Source of the DNA: Simmondsia chinensis
Taxonomy: Eukaryota > Streptophyta > Magnoliopsida > Caryophyllales > Simmondsiaceae
DNA: 64,000 bases
Assembly (NCBI GenBank): GCA_018398585.1
Contig: JAGTTD010000022.1
Location: 3,251,501 to 3,315,500 of the forward strand
Direction: 5' to 3'
Shown: piece by piece, positions 1-11,393 of the stretch
Position numbering within the stretch: the first letter of the stretch is position 1
Layout of the letters: every line of letters begins with the position of its first letter
The notes under the pieces: model-generated
Told to the model about the DNA's origin: nothing
Databases searched by the model: none
The model's input: the letters and a program-made list of their open reading frames with translations, nothing else
Translations under genes and position numbers: made by a program

Positions 1-957
1 TCTCACCTTTAAGTTTTCCTCTCCCCCAAAACTTAGTAGTCATCCCATTAATCTTTCTAGCAATAGATTTGGAAATTTTAAAGCAATGAAAGACATATTG
101 GGGAATCACAGAAAGAACCGACTTGTTGAGGATCTCATGGCCGGCAAACAGGAGGAGGGAGGATTTCCAACCCAACACTTTGCGCCTAATCCGATCAAAG
201 AGGAACCCAAGGGCTTCTCGCTTCTCTCGACCCCGTAAGACCTGGAGACTAGATAGCGATCATCATCCTTGAGGGCGCTGACCCCCAATTTGGCTAAGCA
301 CTCATGGCGCAAGTCACGGTTGGCACTGGTGGAGAAATAAGCCAAAGATTTGCCAAAGTTGACATATTGGCCATAAGCCTCACAAAACATCTGAATAACA
401 CACTTGACCTCCCTTACAACATCAATATTAGCTTCACAAACAAAAGATAATCATCTGCAAAGAACAAATGAGAAAGAGGAGGAAAATGCGGGGAGACGAC
501 AAACGGACGCCAATGCTCTCCCTCAATCGCTCTATCAATGAGTCTCATGAAGATCTCCATTAAAAGAATAAATACGTAGGGAGATAAATGGTCGCCTTGT
601 CTAAGTCCCCTAGAGTTAGGGAACACGGGAAGACTCTTCCCATTAATAACAGGGCTAATAGAAACCGAATTCCACCAAGCCATAACCACAAGAAATGAAT
701 CGCCCATCAACCCCCATGCAAGATTGAAGTTTCTCCAAACACTCCCAATTGACTTGATCATAGGCTTTAGAGAGGTCAATTTTAATTGTCATAAGCGTTA
801 CTTTCCTTTTTTTTCCCTCCCTATTCAAAATCCGAAAAACTTCATATACTAAAATAATATTGTTTTGAATCCATCTACCAGGTACAAAAGTCCCTTTGGT
901 GGGAGATAAGAGGGAAGCAATGGTTTGAGCCTATTAGTGATGATTTTGGAAATAATT
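1..957 (-). pseudogene. LINE (L1-type) reverse transcriptase, 3' portion, interrupted by Copia
   Basis: On the minus strand this reads as part of a plant non-LTR retrotransposon reverse transcriptase. From high to low coordinate I see a segment with TNRLKPLLPSLL and GTFVPGRW, the palm motif GLRQGDHLSPYVF (about 590-640), and the catalytic FADD box within LSHLFFADDYLLF (about 425-465). The segment at about 106-390 follows, with YGQYVNFGKSLAYFS and ALKDDDRYL, typical of the post-palm region of plant LINEs. The frame changes several times, so it is dead. The upstream part continues at 5469-5655 beyond the nested Copia element. The start of the window cuts off the 3' end. The family is certain; the precise clade is not. 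Confidence 0.88.
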
Positions 958-1414
958 TGTGCGGAAATAAACAATATACTCGAATCTGACTGGAATTAAA
1001 TACCACGAAAATAACGAGAAACAATCGGACTAAAAGAGAAACGAAATAATAGACACAATGATTTACGTGGAAACCCCTTTACAATCAAAAGAGGAGAAAA
1101 CCACGGGCGAAGATCGGAGCTTTTATTATTGAAACAAAAGAAGAAGACAAATTACAATATTCTCTCACACTCTCAATTTAATTGGTGCGGCGCCGCAAGG
1201 GAAACCTCTCTTTGACTTTGGATACATTATGACGTACCCTACGTCCGTATTTATAGATGCGCGGAAACCCTGTTTCCCGATCGATCGGCCCGCTCTCTGG
1301 ATGCGTCCCTCTTTTACGTAACATTCCCAATCGATCGAGCTCCACCCGATCGATCGGGCTCTCCACGGCCCTTCTCCTTAATGCGCCAAGTAATTTTGAG
1401 ACATTTACCTAACA
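958..1414 (-). repeat. 3' LTR of the Copia element
   Basis: 457 bp bounded by TG...CA. It aligns along its length with 5027-5468. It contains repeated CGATCG palindromes (about 1278-1355), with one extra block relative to the other LTR. Confidence 0.9.
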
Positions 1415-1507
1415 AATCTCCACCTTGGCTCAAAATCAACATCAACATCAACAATAAAACAACTCCACCTCCTCCACAAACGCCCCCTCAACCGGGGCTA
1501 ACATACA

Positions 1508-4500
1508 TTAAACTGAAAGACCCACCAAATTCGAGCAATGCTTGAACTTGCTTCGTGGTAGAACTTTTGTGAATATGTCAGCTGGGTTATCTTCAGTTCC
1601 AATCTTCCTCAACTCCACCTTCCCACTGTACTAGAATAAGGAATCTGAGACATGTACCTGACGTCCTCCTCAGCTTGAGGCGAATCTAACGCTGAGAGTC
1701 TGAAATGAGCTGCTAAGGGCGTGCTAACCGGGTTAGCATCCTTCATATGAAACCTATCTAACACCTTCTCAATATACTTCTCCTGAGACAAATATAATTT
1801 TTCAGCTTCTCGGTCTCTATGAATTTTCATGCCTAATATCTTCTTAGCTGCTCCAAGATCATTCATCTCAAATTCACTCTTTAGCATTGATTTCAAGTCA
1901 TCGACATCTTTCATATCTCGTGCTGCAATCAACATATCATCAACGTACAAAAGCAAATAAACAAAGCCTGAATCTGTCTTTCTGAAGTACATGCAACTGT
2001 CGTACTTACTCCTGATGTAATCATAACTTGTCATGAATTGATCAAATCTCCTATACCACTGTCTAGGAGATTGCTTTAAACCATATAAAGACCTTTTAAG
2101 CAAACACACATGATCTTCTTTTCCTTCAACAACAAAACCCTCGGGCTGATGCATAAAGATACTCTCTTCTAGTTCACCATGCAAAAATGCAGTTTTTACA
2201 TCCAATTGTTCAAGTTCAAAGTCATGCATGGCAACCAAAGACAATAATGCACGAATCGAAGTGTGTCTAACTACAGGTGAGAAAATATCATGAAAATCAA
2301 CACCTTGTATCTGACTGTAGCTTTTAGCTACCAAACGTGCCTTGTACCTTGCATCTTCCACTCCAGGAATGCCCTCTTTTCTTTTGAAGACCCATTTGCA
2401 TCTAACCAGTCTTTTCCTTGTGGGAGGCTTCACTAGTTCCCAAGTCTGATTCTTATGAAGAGACTGCATCTCCTCATTCATAGCAACGAGCCACTTCTCA
2501 GCATCTGTTCTCGATACAGCCTCTGTATAGCAACGAGCCACTTCTCAGCATCTGTTCTCGATACAGCCTCTGTATATGAAGTCAGCTCACTGTCATCTAA
2601 CGTTTCAGCAGTAGAGAGGGCATAGGCAATCATCTCCTCATACCCATATCTCTCAGGAGGCCTGATCTGTCGCCTCGGTCTACCACCAGCTATAGTATTA
2701 TTCTCCACCTGCTTACCTGTTTCTGCATTATTAGTAACAATATCAGAAACCCGTACCTGAGGTGCTGGAATACTCTCCAGCTGAACAATTTGCTGATCTG
2801 ACTGTATCTCTGTATCATCAGGTGTCTCAACCTGAACTGTATCTCTGTCAATGGAGGGTGTGTGTTGCGGATTAAGTAGAGCAGACTCATCGAAAGTAAC
2901 ATCTCTACTAGTCAGAAACTTCTGAACACATGGATCCCACAATCTATATCCCTTCACACCTGACGTATAATCAAGAAAGATGCACTTCTTGGCCCTAGGC
3001 TCTAGCTTTCCATCATTAACATATGCATACGCAAGACAACCAAAAACTTTGATCTGAGAATAATCAGAAGTTGAACCAGACCATACCTCTTCAGGAGTCT
3101 TCATCTGTAATGAAGAATGCGGTGACTTGTTCATAAGGTAGCAAGCCATGCTAACTGCTTCTGGCCACCATTCTCTCTTTAAACCTGCATTTGAAAGCAT
3201 ACAACCAGCCTTCTTAAGTAACGTCCTGTTTAACCTTTCAGCCACTCTATTTTGCTGAGGTCGACCTGTACATGTCCTGTGTCTGACTATGCCCTGATCT
3301 TCACAAAATTTAGTGAAGTCCCCTTCGACAAAATCAAGACCATTATCAGTCCTCAACCTCTTGATCGGCTTCCCTGTCTTTTTTCAAGCAAAATTTTCCA
3401 CTTCTTGAAGATATCATACACTTCATTTTTCTGCTTAAGCAAATAGACCCAAACTTTACGTGAGTAGTCATCAGTGAGCATTAGAAGATACCTGGACCCA
3501 CCTTTAGAAGCCACTTTGGAAGGTCCCCACATATCAGAATGTCTGTAGTCTAACGTTCCCTTGGTCTGATGCACTGCTGCCTTGAAGCTGACTCTCTTCT
3601 GCTTCCCATAAATACAGTGCTCACAGAATTCCATCGGTCCTGTTGACTTACCACAAAGAAGTCCCCTCTTACTCAGCTTAGACAATGCTTTGTCACCAAT
3701 ATGACCCATTCTCATGTGCCATAGTCTTGTGATTTCTGCATCTGTCATAGCAGATGTGGAAACAGCAACTACACCTGTCACGGTTGTACCTGCAAGCTCA
3801 TACAAAGTACCAACCCTATTTCCTTTCATCACAATTAAAGCACCCTTACTGACCCGCATGACTCCACCTTCAGCAGTGTACTTGTACCCATTAGATTCAA
3901 GGGTACCTAGAGAAATCAAGTTCTTTTTCAAATCCGGGACGTGACGAACATCACTCAAGGTTCTAATAGTTCCATCATACATTCTCACACGGACTGTTCC
4001 AACACCCACTACCTTACAAGCAGCATCATTATCCATCAAGACAACCCCACCTTGTATAGACTTATACGTGGAGAACTAGTCTCTATTTGGAGTAACATGA
4101 AACGAACAACCCGAATCCATGACCCACTTATCTATGGACCTGGACTGCGAATCAGCAACTAATAGAAACTCCCCCTCACTATCCTCCTCTACAACACTAG
4201 CCTCAGCGGACTTGTCTTTATCCTGGTCACCCCCCTCTTTTGATTTATTCTTATATCTGTAACAGTCTTTCTTTATGTGCCCCTTTTTGTGACAATAGTG
4301 ACATGACAGGTTTTTATGTCTAGATTTGGACCTAGACTTATTCCCACCATTGGATCCCCAATGTTCTGATCTACCTCTCACATGTAAGCCACTACCCGAG
4401 TCATTCACTGAGTCAGATAATTCCTTATCTACCCGTTCATTACTCACAAGGTTTCTTTTTACCTCATCAACAGTAATGGTTGGCCTACCCCCGTATATCA

Positions 4501-4990
4501 TGCTTTCTACGAAGCCCTTATACGAATTAGAGAGCGAACACAGTAATATCATAGCTTGATCCTCGTCCTTAGGAACATCATCCAAACCCTTTAATTCATG
4601 TATAATTGAGGTAAATTCGCTAAGATAGTTCTTAAGAGATGTATCTTCTGTCATACGAAAAGTGTACAACCGCCGCTTCACTGTGAGTTTGTTGGAGACT
4701 GACTTGTGGCAAAACATGTCTAACAACTTCTCCTATAACTCCTTTGCGGTTTTAATCTCCAAGACTTCTGACAGAACATCGTCAGCCAAACACATCTGTA
4801 TCGCCATGAGAGCCTTCTCTTCCAACTCTTCCCATTGAGCCTCGGTCAAAGTTTTTGGTTTCTTATCTTTTCCCTCCGGTGCTTTCTTCAAGCCGTTCTG
4901 AGTCAGGAGACCTTTCACACGGACTTGCCATAAGCTAAAGCTTCCCTGACCATTGAGTTTCTCAACCTCGATTTTAATACCTGACGCCAT
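1508..4990 (-). pseudogene. Copia gag-pol polyprotein, broken
   Basis: The reading starts at an ATG (4988-4990, MASGIK). Gag carries a CCHC zinc knuckle (CHYCHKKGHIKKDC), followed by the protease DSG motif (VMDSGCSFHVTPNRD). The integrase has an HHCC zinc region (WHMRMGHI...CEHC) and DDE-type residues (HSDMWGP, RTDNG, VAERLN). The RT ends with YVDD in LLLYVDDMLIA. Breaks: two Trp-to-TAG stops in gag/protease (4733-4735 and just below 4080), a frameshift near 3385, a 47-bp tandem duplication at 2482-2575 that shifts frame between integrase and RT, and loss of most of RNase H. Only the RNase H tail (GTEDNPADIFTKVLPRSKF, about 1508-1630) is left, fused close to the end of RT. Confidence 0.92.
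2482..2575. repeat. 47-bp perfect tandem duplication inside Copia pol
   Basis: 2482-2528 and 2529-2575 are identical. Forty-seven is not a multiple of three, so this duplication alone breaks the pol frame and makes both flanking segments carry the same EAVSRTDAEKWLVA residues. Confidence 0.95.
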
Positions 4991-5011
4991 TGTATCAATT
5001 TGAAGAACCAA

Positions 5012-5023
5012 GCTCTGATACCA
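5012..5023 (-). other. Primer-binding site (initiator Met tRNA type)
   Basis: On the minus strand the bases read TGGTATCAGAGC, the standard plant Copia primer site complementary to the 3' end of initiator methionine tRNA. It lies 3 bp inside the 5' LTR. Confidence 0.92.
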
Positions 5024-5026
5024 ATT

Positions 5027-5468
5027 TGTGCGGAAATAAACAATATACTCGGATCTGACTCGAATCAAACACCACGACAATAACGAGAAACAATCAGACT
5101 AAAAGAGAAACGAAACAATAGACACAATAATTTACGTGGAAACCCCTTTACAATCGAAAGGGGAGAAAACCACGGGCGAAGATCGGAGTTTTTATTATTG
5201 AAACAAATGAAGAAGACGAATTACAATATTTTCTCACACTCTCAATTTAATTGGTGCGGCGCCGCAAGGGAAACCTCTCTTTGACTTTGGATACATTATG
5301 ACGTACCCTACGTCCGTATTTATAGATGCGCGAAAACCTTGTTTCCCTCCCGATCGATCGGCCCGCTCTCTGGATGCGTCCCTCTTTTACGTAACATTCC
5401 CGATCGATCGGGCTCTCCACGGCCCTTCTCCTTAATGCGCCAAGTAATTTTGAGATATTTACCTAACA
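5027..5468 (-). repeat. 5' LTR of the Copia element
   Basis: 442 bp bounded by TG...CA and followed, in element orientation, by a 3-bp spacer and the primer-binding site. It carries the same CGATCG palindromes as the partner LTR, with small indels. Confidence 0.9.
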
Positions 5469-5655
5469 AATAATTTTATGAGAAAAGTTACATAAGCTAA
5501 TAGGCCAAAAGTAGAAAACAAGTTCCGGGGAATGGTTTTTTGGGACGAGGACAATATTAGTTTGATTAAAGGAGTTAATGAGGGAGCCAACACAAAAAAA
5601 GGATAAAATGGCCCCACACACATCAGGAGCAACGACACCCCAATATTCTTAGTAG
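5469..5655 (-). pseudogene. LINE reverse transcriptase, 5' portion of the split copy
   Basis: The minus strand reads PISLCNFSHKIIS and, upstream of it, an INSFNQTNIVLVPK-like stretch. These are the RT segments that precede the part at 1-957 in plant L1-type LINEs. The frame joins across the Copia insertion site. The upstream end is lost near a T-run at 5660-5674. Confidence 0.82.
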
Positions 5656-6110
5656 AAAATTTTTTTTTTTTTTAAGTTTGCAAAACAACATTTTGAGCTT
5701 TCCTAGAAAAATTTATGTTGGATTATTTACGCTGAAGGTCTCTATACTTTTGATTATTTCAATTTAGTCCTCATATAGTTTATGTTGTGTTAATTTAGTC
5801 ATTTGGTCAAATTAAAGTTAAGTTGTTGACGTAATTTTAATAGCATAATTCTGTTAGATGTAGGTAACTCACTACAAATCTACCCATTAACTCAATTAGT
5901 GGTTAAACCATTAAAAACTTCACTAACAACGTAATATAAATTTCACTCTAAGGACCAAGTTAACATAATATTAATTTTTCCTTGATCGACACATAATATT
6001 AATTGTACATGAACTAAATTGATACAGTTAAAAGTACAATGAGTAAATTTAGACAATTGACAAAGTAAATGAACCTTTGGTGTAAACAATCCTTTATTTT
6101 TCAATTTCTT
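5656..6110. repeat. AT-rich spacer with dispersed 'atttagtcc' repeat (copy 1)
   Basis: No gene seen. About 5730-5970 resembles 61070-61265 and, more weakly, 63860-64000. Shared landmarks are a T-rich start, repeated AATTTAGTCC-like phrases, GTTAAGTTGTTGACGTAATTTT, and a block about bases needed to reach 'actacaaatctacccattaactcaa'. It is a dispersed non-coding family of unknown class; terminal repeats were not resolved. Confidence 0.6.
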
Positions 6111-6119
6111 ATAAAAAAA

Positions 6120-6735
6120 TTACCATAATCTTTCTCTCTCTCCCTTTTTTCAATAAATTGAGACAAAATCGAGATATAAGCAGACCACTCGCTAGGCGAG
6201 ATTCGAGTCCTCCCGTAACAAAAAGGGGACCAAAAACAGATAACACAAAACAAAAGGACAGACCAACAGGAACAGACGCTCGCCTCGAACACGAAACAGC
6301 AGACACCGAGTACAAGTCTAGTCAAGACACAGGGAACAGGACAAAATAGCGCTTGCTCTCTCCCCCTTTTTTTGATAAACTGCGACAAAGTCGCTAAACC
6401 AGCCGGCCACTCGTTAGACGAGGCCAAAGTCCAACCGCATCAACAGGGGGACCGACAAAAACCAACACAAAACAAGAAAATAAGAACAACACGCTTGCCA
6501 CAAAACCCGACACAACAGACAGCGAGAACAGGACTAGAAAAGACACGAGGACAGGAAACAACAGCGTGCGCCAAACCAACACAATCAGGGAACCCAACTG
6601 AAGAAGAACTAGAAGGCCAGCACAGAAACTAAGAATGAGACTGAAACCACAGCCCAACCCCCAAACCATATCATTGAGCCAGAATGTTTGCAACCATAGC
6701 CAGGTCGAAACTATCAAAGTTGAATCCCACCTTCT
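6120..6735 (-). mobile_element. LINE 3'-end-like insertion containing an internal direct repeat
   Basis: The plus strand is A/C-rich (G/T-rich on the minus strand), the typical look of plant LINE 3' regions. The T-runs at 6145 and 6365 would be tails. Two imperfect copies lie head to tail (about 6130-6350 and 6355-6600), each starting with a CTCTCTCCC...TTTTT run, then GATAAACTGCGACAAAGTCG-like sequence and 'ccactcg..agacgag'. The flanks match copy C at about 41395-41440, where this block is absent, so it is an insertion. The open frames through it have no recognisable domain. Confidence 0.5.
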
Positions 6736-7147
6736 CCCCTATTATTTCAAAATAATTAATTACGTTATTTATTTATTTATGTATTTCTATATTTTATTTT
6801 TATTATGAATGTGATCTGAAATATTTACAAGTATGCATACAATTAGCAAAATTAACCTTATATTTGATCCCATATACAAAAATTTGCAAGGAGGCATAAA
6901 ATAGACTTCTCTTTTTTTACAGAAATATGAGGAAATATAGGTATAAAATTTATGTATATTTCCAGACTTGTCTGGCTCTATTCTCCCATTTGGTAGCTTA
7001 AGATTAGGTAAAATGATTACGATGTGGCCTTGTTACTCCTAGAATTGAGTTATTGGCATGATTGATTCTTCTAGTAAGACTAAACAAAGAGAGAGGCCAG
7101 CTAGCATTGATATTTTTGAAACTAATTAGAATCTTTGTCCGTTTTGT

Positions 7148-7770
7148 TCATATACATAACGCTGAAAAGTGCATGCATCTGTTTCTTACTTGTGGGATAA
7201 CATGGAGCCTTTCAGCTGCTATCATGCACAAAAGCTCAACCAAGAAAGCCTGACTCATGTCCTTCTTCGCTGTAGTCAGAGCAATTTGGGAATCAAAAAA
7301 CGCTTTCATCTTCTGAAATTTAACTACTGTTTGATCACGCATCATTGACACATTAAACTTTTGAGTCATCACTTGATTCCAAAACACTGATTGGCTGCAA
7401 TGACCTTTCCATCCATTAGTTTATACCCTCGCAAAGTGATTTTCACTTCTATTCCAAGACTCAGGCTCGAATTGTTCACTCCACATGCACCTAGCTTAGA
7501 GTCTTGAGTTTGTTATTTTCTACTTCTTTTTGCAATTTAGCTCTTGTAGTCGTTGGAGGTCCTCCTTCTGTACATTTCAAAGGATCATATCCCATGAAAA
7601 ATCAAAAGAAAACTTTTCTTGCTGCAATCGATAAATTGCCTTGGGAACCATATAAAATAACTGAGACAAACATCAGAATCCTACAGTTTTCACCTTGCCA
7701 AAATCTAGTCGGAGATGAGAACTAAGAGTCTAAGCTTTAAAAGACTTAATCACTGGCTAATTAGATAATA
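7148..7770 (-). pseudogene. Unrecognised exon-like block, copy A
   Basis: I do not recognise this gene. Minus-strand phrases (KMKAFFDSQIALTTAKKDMSQ, and a neighbouring LGACGVNNSSLSLGIEV-KITLRGYKLMDGKVIAANQ segment) are also found in copy B at 28500-28900 with different stops and frames. That conservation suggests former exons of one gene lying downstream of UGT. Splice-like junctions could not be settled. It may be a captured gene fragment or the 3' neighbour of the ancestral UGT. There is no function call. Confidence 0.35.
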
Positions 7771-8039
7771 ATTATGGTAGAAGAGAACTCCTGCATAGAC
7801 ACAAAGCCATAATCATCATATACATCAACTTTCTGCTTCTAGTTGGATTCCTCCTACATTATTACGTCAAGTGGATGACTTATATTGACACATCGTCAAC
7901 GTCTAACGAATATTAAATAGATTTAAAACAAGCAAAATTTTCATTATGAAAGGATGTCGAATAAAAATTTATTATTTTGCACAGGGTGTTGTAATTATTG
8001 ACGTAAAAATAAATGAAGACCTTGTAATTTCTGTACTTT

Positions 8040-8692
8040 TTACATGTTTTTATAAGACTTCCATTTTAGTGCTACTTCATTGAGTGTCTTGACAGAAGAC
8101 CCGTCTTCACGTAGTACCTTATTTGCCGCATCTTTTAGGTCTTTCATCCTTCTCCAAATTCTTTTTTCCTTCCTCTCCTTCCATTAGATCTCTTACCACT
8201 GTCACTACATCCTCTCGACCGATCAAACCGTTCGCCCCTACCTTTGGCCTCAACGCCACTTTCAAGCCATCAATTATCATCACTGCGTTCATTTTCTGCT
8301 CTGCATATAATGGTCAGGCGATGAGAGGTACACCATGAAAAACACTTTCCAGAATCGAGTTCCATCCACAGTGGGTTATGAAGCCACCCGTGGACACGTG
8401 GCTAAGGACCTTCATTTGTGGGACCCATGATGGAACCACTAGGCCACGCCCCTTGGTCCTTTCCAAGAATCCTTCGGGAAGAAAGTCAAGTGGGTTTTCC
8501 TCCCCGTGTACATTAAAATACGTGGCATTTGCAATTCTATCGTTCGGAGGCCTCACGACCCACAAAAATTTCTTCTGAGTCATTTCAAGGCCATATGCCA
8601 GCTCATTCAACTACTCAAAAGAGAGGGTCCCACCACTTCCAAACGACACGAACAAAACATACCCATGTGACTGATTATCCAACCATGCGAAG
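8040..8692 (-). pseudogene. UGT72B-like glucosyltransferase copy A, 3' part
   Basis: C-terminal half of a family-1 UDP-glucosyltransferase, separated from its 5' half by the hAT element. It still shows [20 protein letters not shown] and the UDP-sugar binding PSPG box ([10 protein letters not shown]...THCGWNS). Inactivating changes relative to the intact copy at 49799-51211 are: Gln to TAG at 8611-8613, Trp to TGA at 8314-8316 inside the PSPG box, and one extra base in a T-run at about 8162-8167 that shifts the last 40 or so codons. The natural stop would be at 8040-8042. The gene is certainly dead. Confidence 0.93.
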
Positions 8693-8823
8693 TAGTGGTG
8701 GCCAACGGGCCGGGTCGGCCTGGAAACCGGCTCGGCCCTGCCTGTTTATGACCCGGCCCGGCCCGCACAGCACTGTAGCTGGCCGGGCCTCGGGCCTTTT
8801 TTTTTAGGGCCTGGGCCCGGCCC

Positions 8824-8869
8824 AAAAGAGCCGTTGGCTCTGTTGTTGTACAGAGCCAACGGCTCTTTT
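8824..8869. repeat. Subterminal perfect hairpin in the hAT element
   Basis: A 19-bp stem (8824-8842 and 8851-8869, containing GAGCCGTTGGCTC) with an 8-nt loop. It lies just inside the GC-rich TIR. It may be a transposase-binding or foldback site; that is inference. Confidence 0.85.
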
Positions 8870-9177
8870 TTTACAAAAAAAAAAATATTATATATTTTTT
8901 TTCTATAAATACTTAAATCTCCCCAACTTATTTTCTCACAAAATCTCCAATTCTCTCTTCTCTCTCTATACATTCATCATCTCCCATCTTCTCTAATTTA
9001 CTAATTGCAAAATTGTGCTCTAAAGTTCGAAGTTCGTAAAGTATTTGGCTGAAGTGTGAATTTCATTGTTCTCTCGTTTTGGTAATTTTAGTATCGTAAT
9101 TTTTTTTGATTCGCATTTTTAGTTATTTAATTTGCATTACTACTTGCATTTTATAAATAATAATCATTTATACTAAT

Positions 9178-11393
9178 ATGGCACACAACTCTTCATCATC
9201 TGGAGTCGGTCGTGCTAGTTCTAGCTCTTCTCGGCCACCCAGAATCCCAAAAAGGACTAGAATTGTCTTACTTGATACTGAAGAATGAGCTTTTATACAA
9301 CCAGACCCAACACGCCAATACACTGATGATATCATAGATTATAACTTTTCACAACCACAAGATTATCATGAGTCAGGTAGTGGTGGGGTTTGAGACTCAC
9401 AAACTGATGAGGAACCCACCCTCACCACTGATGCCCAGCCTGAAACTAGTACCTTGACTAGTAGGCATACAACTAGTGGGGTATGAAAGCACTTTACCCT
9501 TAATAAGACAACTAATAAAGCAACCTGTAAATTATGTGACCCACCTAAGAATTTTAGCCATCAACCCGGCAGTGGGATGGGCATACTAAATAGACATATA
9601 CTTAGGTGCCACCCCGAGCAATTCCCGGAAAAGAGCCAACAACGTTTAGTACAGCAAGTGTCCGGTGCACTTGCTAATTTTAGGTTCTCTCAGGAGAGCA
9701 ACCGTAGGGAGCTAGCTAAATATGTAATTTTGAGTGAAAGGCCTTTTAGTACCGGTGAAAACCCACATTTCATCGACTACCTCCAACGAAATGTGAACCC
9801 CGCAATTGTGAGGATTCCTCGGAACACCGTAAAGCGGGACGCTTTTACGTTGTACCACAATCTTAAAATTGGGATACATACACTTTTTGAGACGAACACG
9901 AGCATGTTCTCGTTGACGTCGGACGTATGGACGTCCAAACCCGGCCAACCTTATATGTGCATAACGGCACACTGGACCGATGAATCCTTCATCATCCAGA
10001 AGAGAATAATTCATTTTGGGCTTTTAGATTGCCCCCATACTGTCGAGGTAATTACGGGTGCGATTATGTCGGCAGTCCGCGATTGGGGCATAGAACAACG
10101 TATCTTCAATATTACGTTTGACAATGCTTCCAATAACACTGCATCCGTAGCACATTTAATTAGGAAAATGAGACCCATGTTAGGTGGGAAGTGTTTTCAT
10201 ATTCGTTGCATCTGTCACATTTTGCATTTAATGGTAATGGATGGTTTAGATCTTATAGACGCATCCCTTGCTACCTTAAGATCTGTAATAATATCAATTA
10301 AAGCATCCGTCGCTAGGAAAAAAAGATTTAAAAATGTATGTAGGTTGCATAACATAGAATATAAACAATTTAAGTAGACTCCAAAACTAGGTGGTTGTCT
10401 ACGGTAGTAATGTTAGAGCGCATTCTACCATACAAAGACGCTCTGATGGAATTCGCCCAGGAAAATCGTGTAGAATGGCGCCATTACAACCTGGACGGTA
10501 TACATTGGGAGACAATAGATGAAATTTGTAAATTTTTTAGCATGTTTAAAGACGCGACAATATTTTTTTCGGGTTGCTACTATCCGACCATGCCTCAAGC
10601 AATATCAACATTGCTTGATATTGTAAATTGGATGGTGGGTAATCAATCCAACCCCATTTTGTTCGGATCGATTACGGCAATGAAAGAAAAGCTTGCCAAA
10701 TATTTTTCTGAACTACCTCTTACTTACCGCTTTGCAACTATTTTAGACCCTCGTTGTAAACGCTCAGGTTTCAACTTGTTTTGCCAACATTTTTTCATGT
10801 ATTTGAATCCTTCTCTTAATATCGACACTTTCATTGCCGATGTCGATAACGACTTGCATAGTTTATTTTCTCAATATTCCCATTAATTAGCGTCTAATAA
10901 TCCTAGTACTGCTGCAGTAGGATCTTCCACATCTAGTGGAAGTAGTTCACACATATCATATTCGTGAAAATTGTTGGAGCAATTTACGCCCACAGCAGCC
11001 CCCACATCATGTGACGAGTTAGATTATTATTTGCGGACACCGATGGTCCATATTTTCGGGCCGCCGGCCGACCCGAATTTTGATCTGTTACAATGGTGGA
11101 ACACAAACCAAACCCAGTATCCCGTGCTTTCCACCATGGCACGTGATATACTAAGTTGTCCGGTGTCTTCAGTAGCATCGGAGTGTGCTTTCAGTCTTGG
11201 TGGCAGGTTGCTTGGAACGAAGAGGGCGAAGCTATCGCCGTCGAGCTTGGAGATGTCCGTATGCTTAAAGGATTGGCTGCTAGCTGAGGCAAGAGATCAA
11301 CAGAGAATAAAGATGGATTCATTGAGCGATGAAGAAGACGACCGCACAACTGATACGTCAAATGATGGCGTAGAAGCCCCCCGATATGACTGA
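9178..11393 (+). pseudogene. hAT transposase (BED zinc finger, RNase H-like, C-terminal dimerisation)
   Basis: The reading opens at 9178 (MAHNSSSSG) but meets in-frame TGA codons near 9286, 9391 and 9484; the last falls where a Trp is expected before KHFTLNK. A BED finger follows (CKLC...NRHILRCH, about 9530-9612). The 9577-10377 segment has the catalytic region with SLTSDVWTS, ITFDNASNN and CFHIRCICHILHL. A stop and frameshift lie at about 10375-10400. The 10395-10886 segment continues with ILDPRCK. The 10971-11393 segment holds the hAT dimerisation domain (YPVLSTMARDIL, SSVASECAFS with its conserved Glu). This is an Ac-like plant hAT, now inactive. Some stops fit TGG-to-TGA decay. Confidence 0.92.

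Larger units (their letters stand above)
958..5468 (-). mobile_element. Ty1/Copia LTR retrotransposon nested in a LINE
   Basis: A complete-length but defective Copia element on the minus strand. It has two similar LTRs (958-1414 and 5027-5468), an initiator-Met tRNA primer site next to the 5' LTR, gag-protease-integrase-RT order, and a polypurine-like AAGGTGGAGATT next to the 3' LTR. The LINE reading frame continues across the insertion once one copy of the flanking repeat AATAATT (951-957 and 5469-5475) is removed, which locates the insertion site. Copia usually makes 5-bp duplications; the 7 bp seen here may include chance identity. LTR mismatches and a CGATCG-repeat indel show it is not recent. 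Confidence 0.93.

Noticed and set aside
6101..6717. Open frames of 60-108 residues on both strands
   Set aside because: Located in an A/C-rich LINE 3'-end-like direct repeat; no domain.
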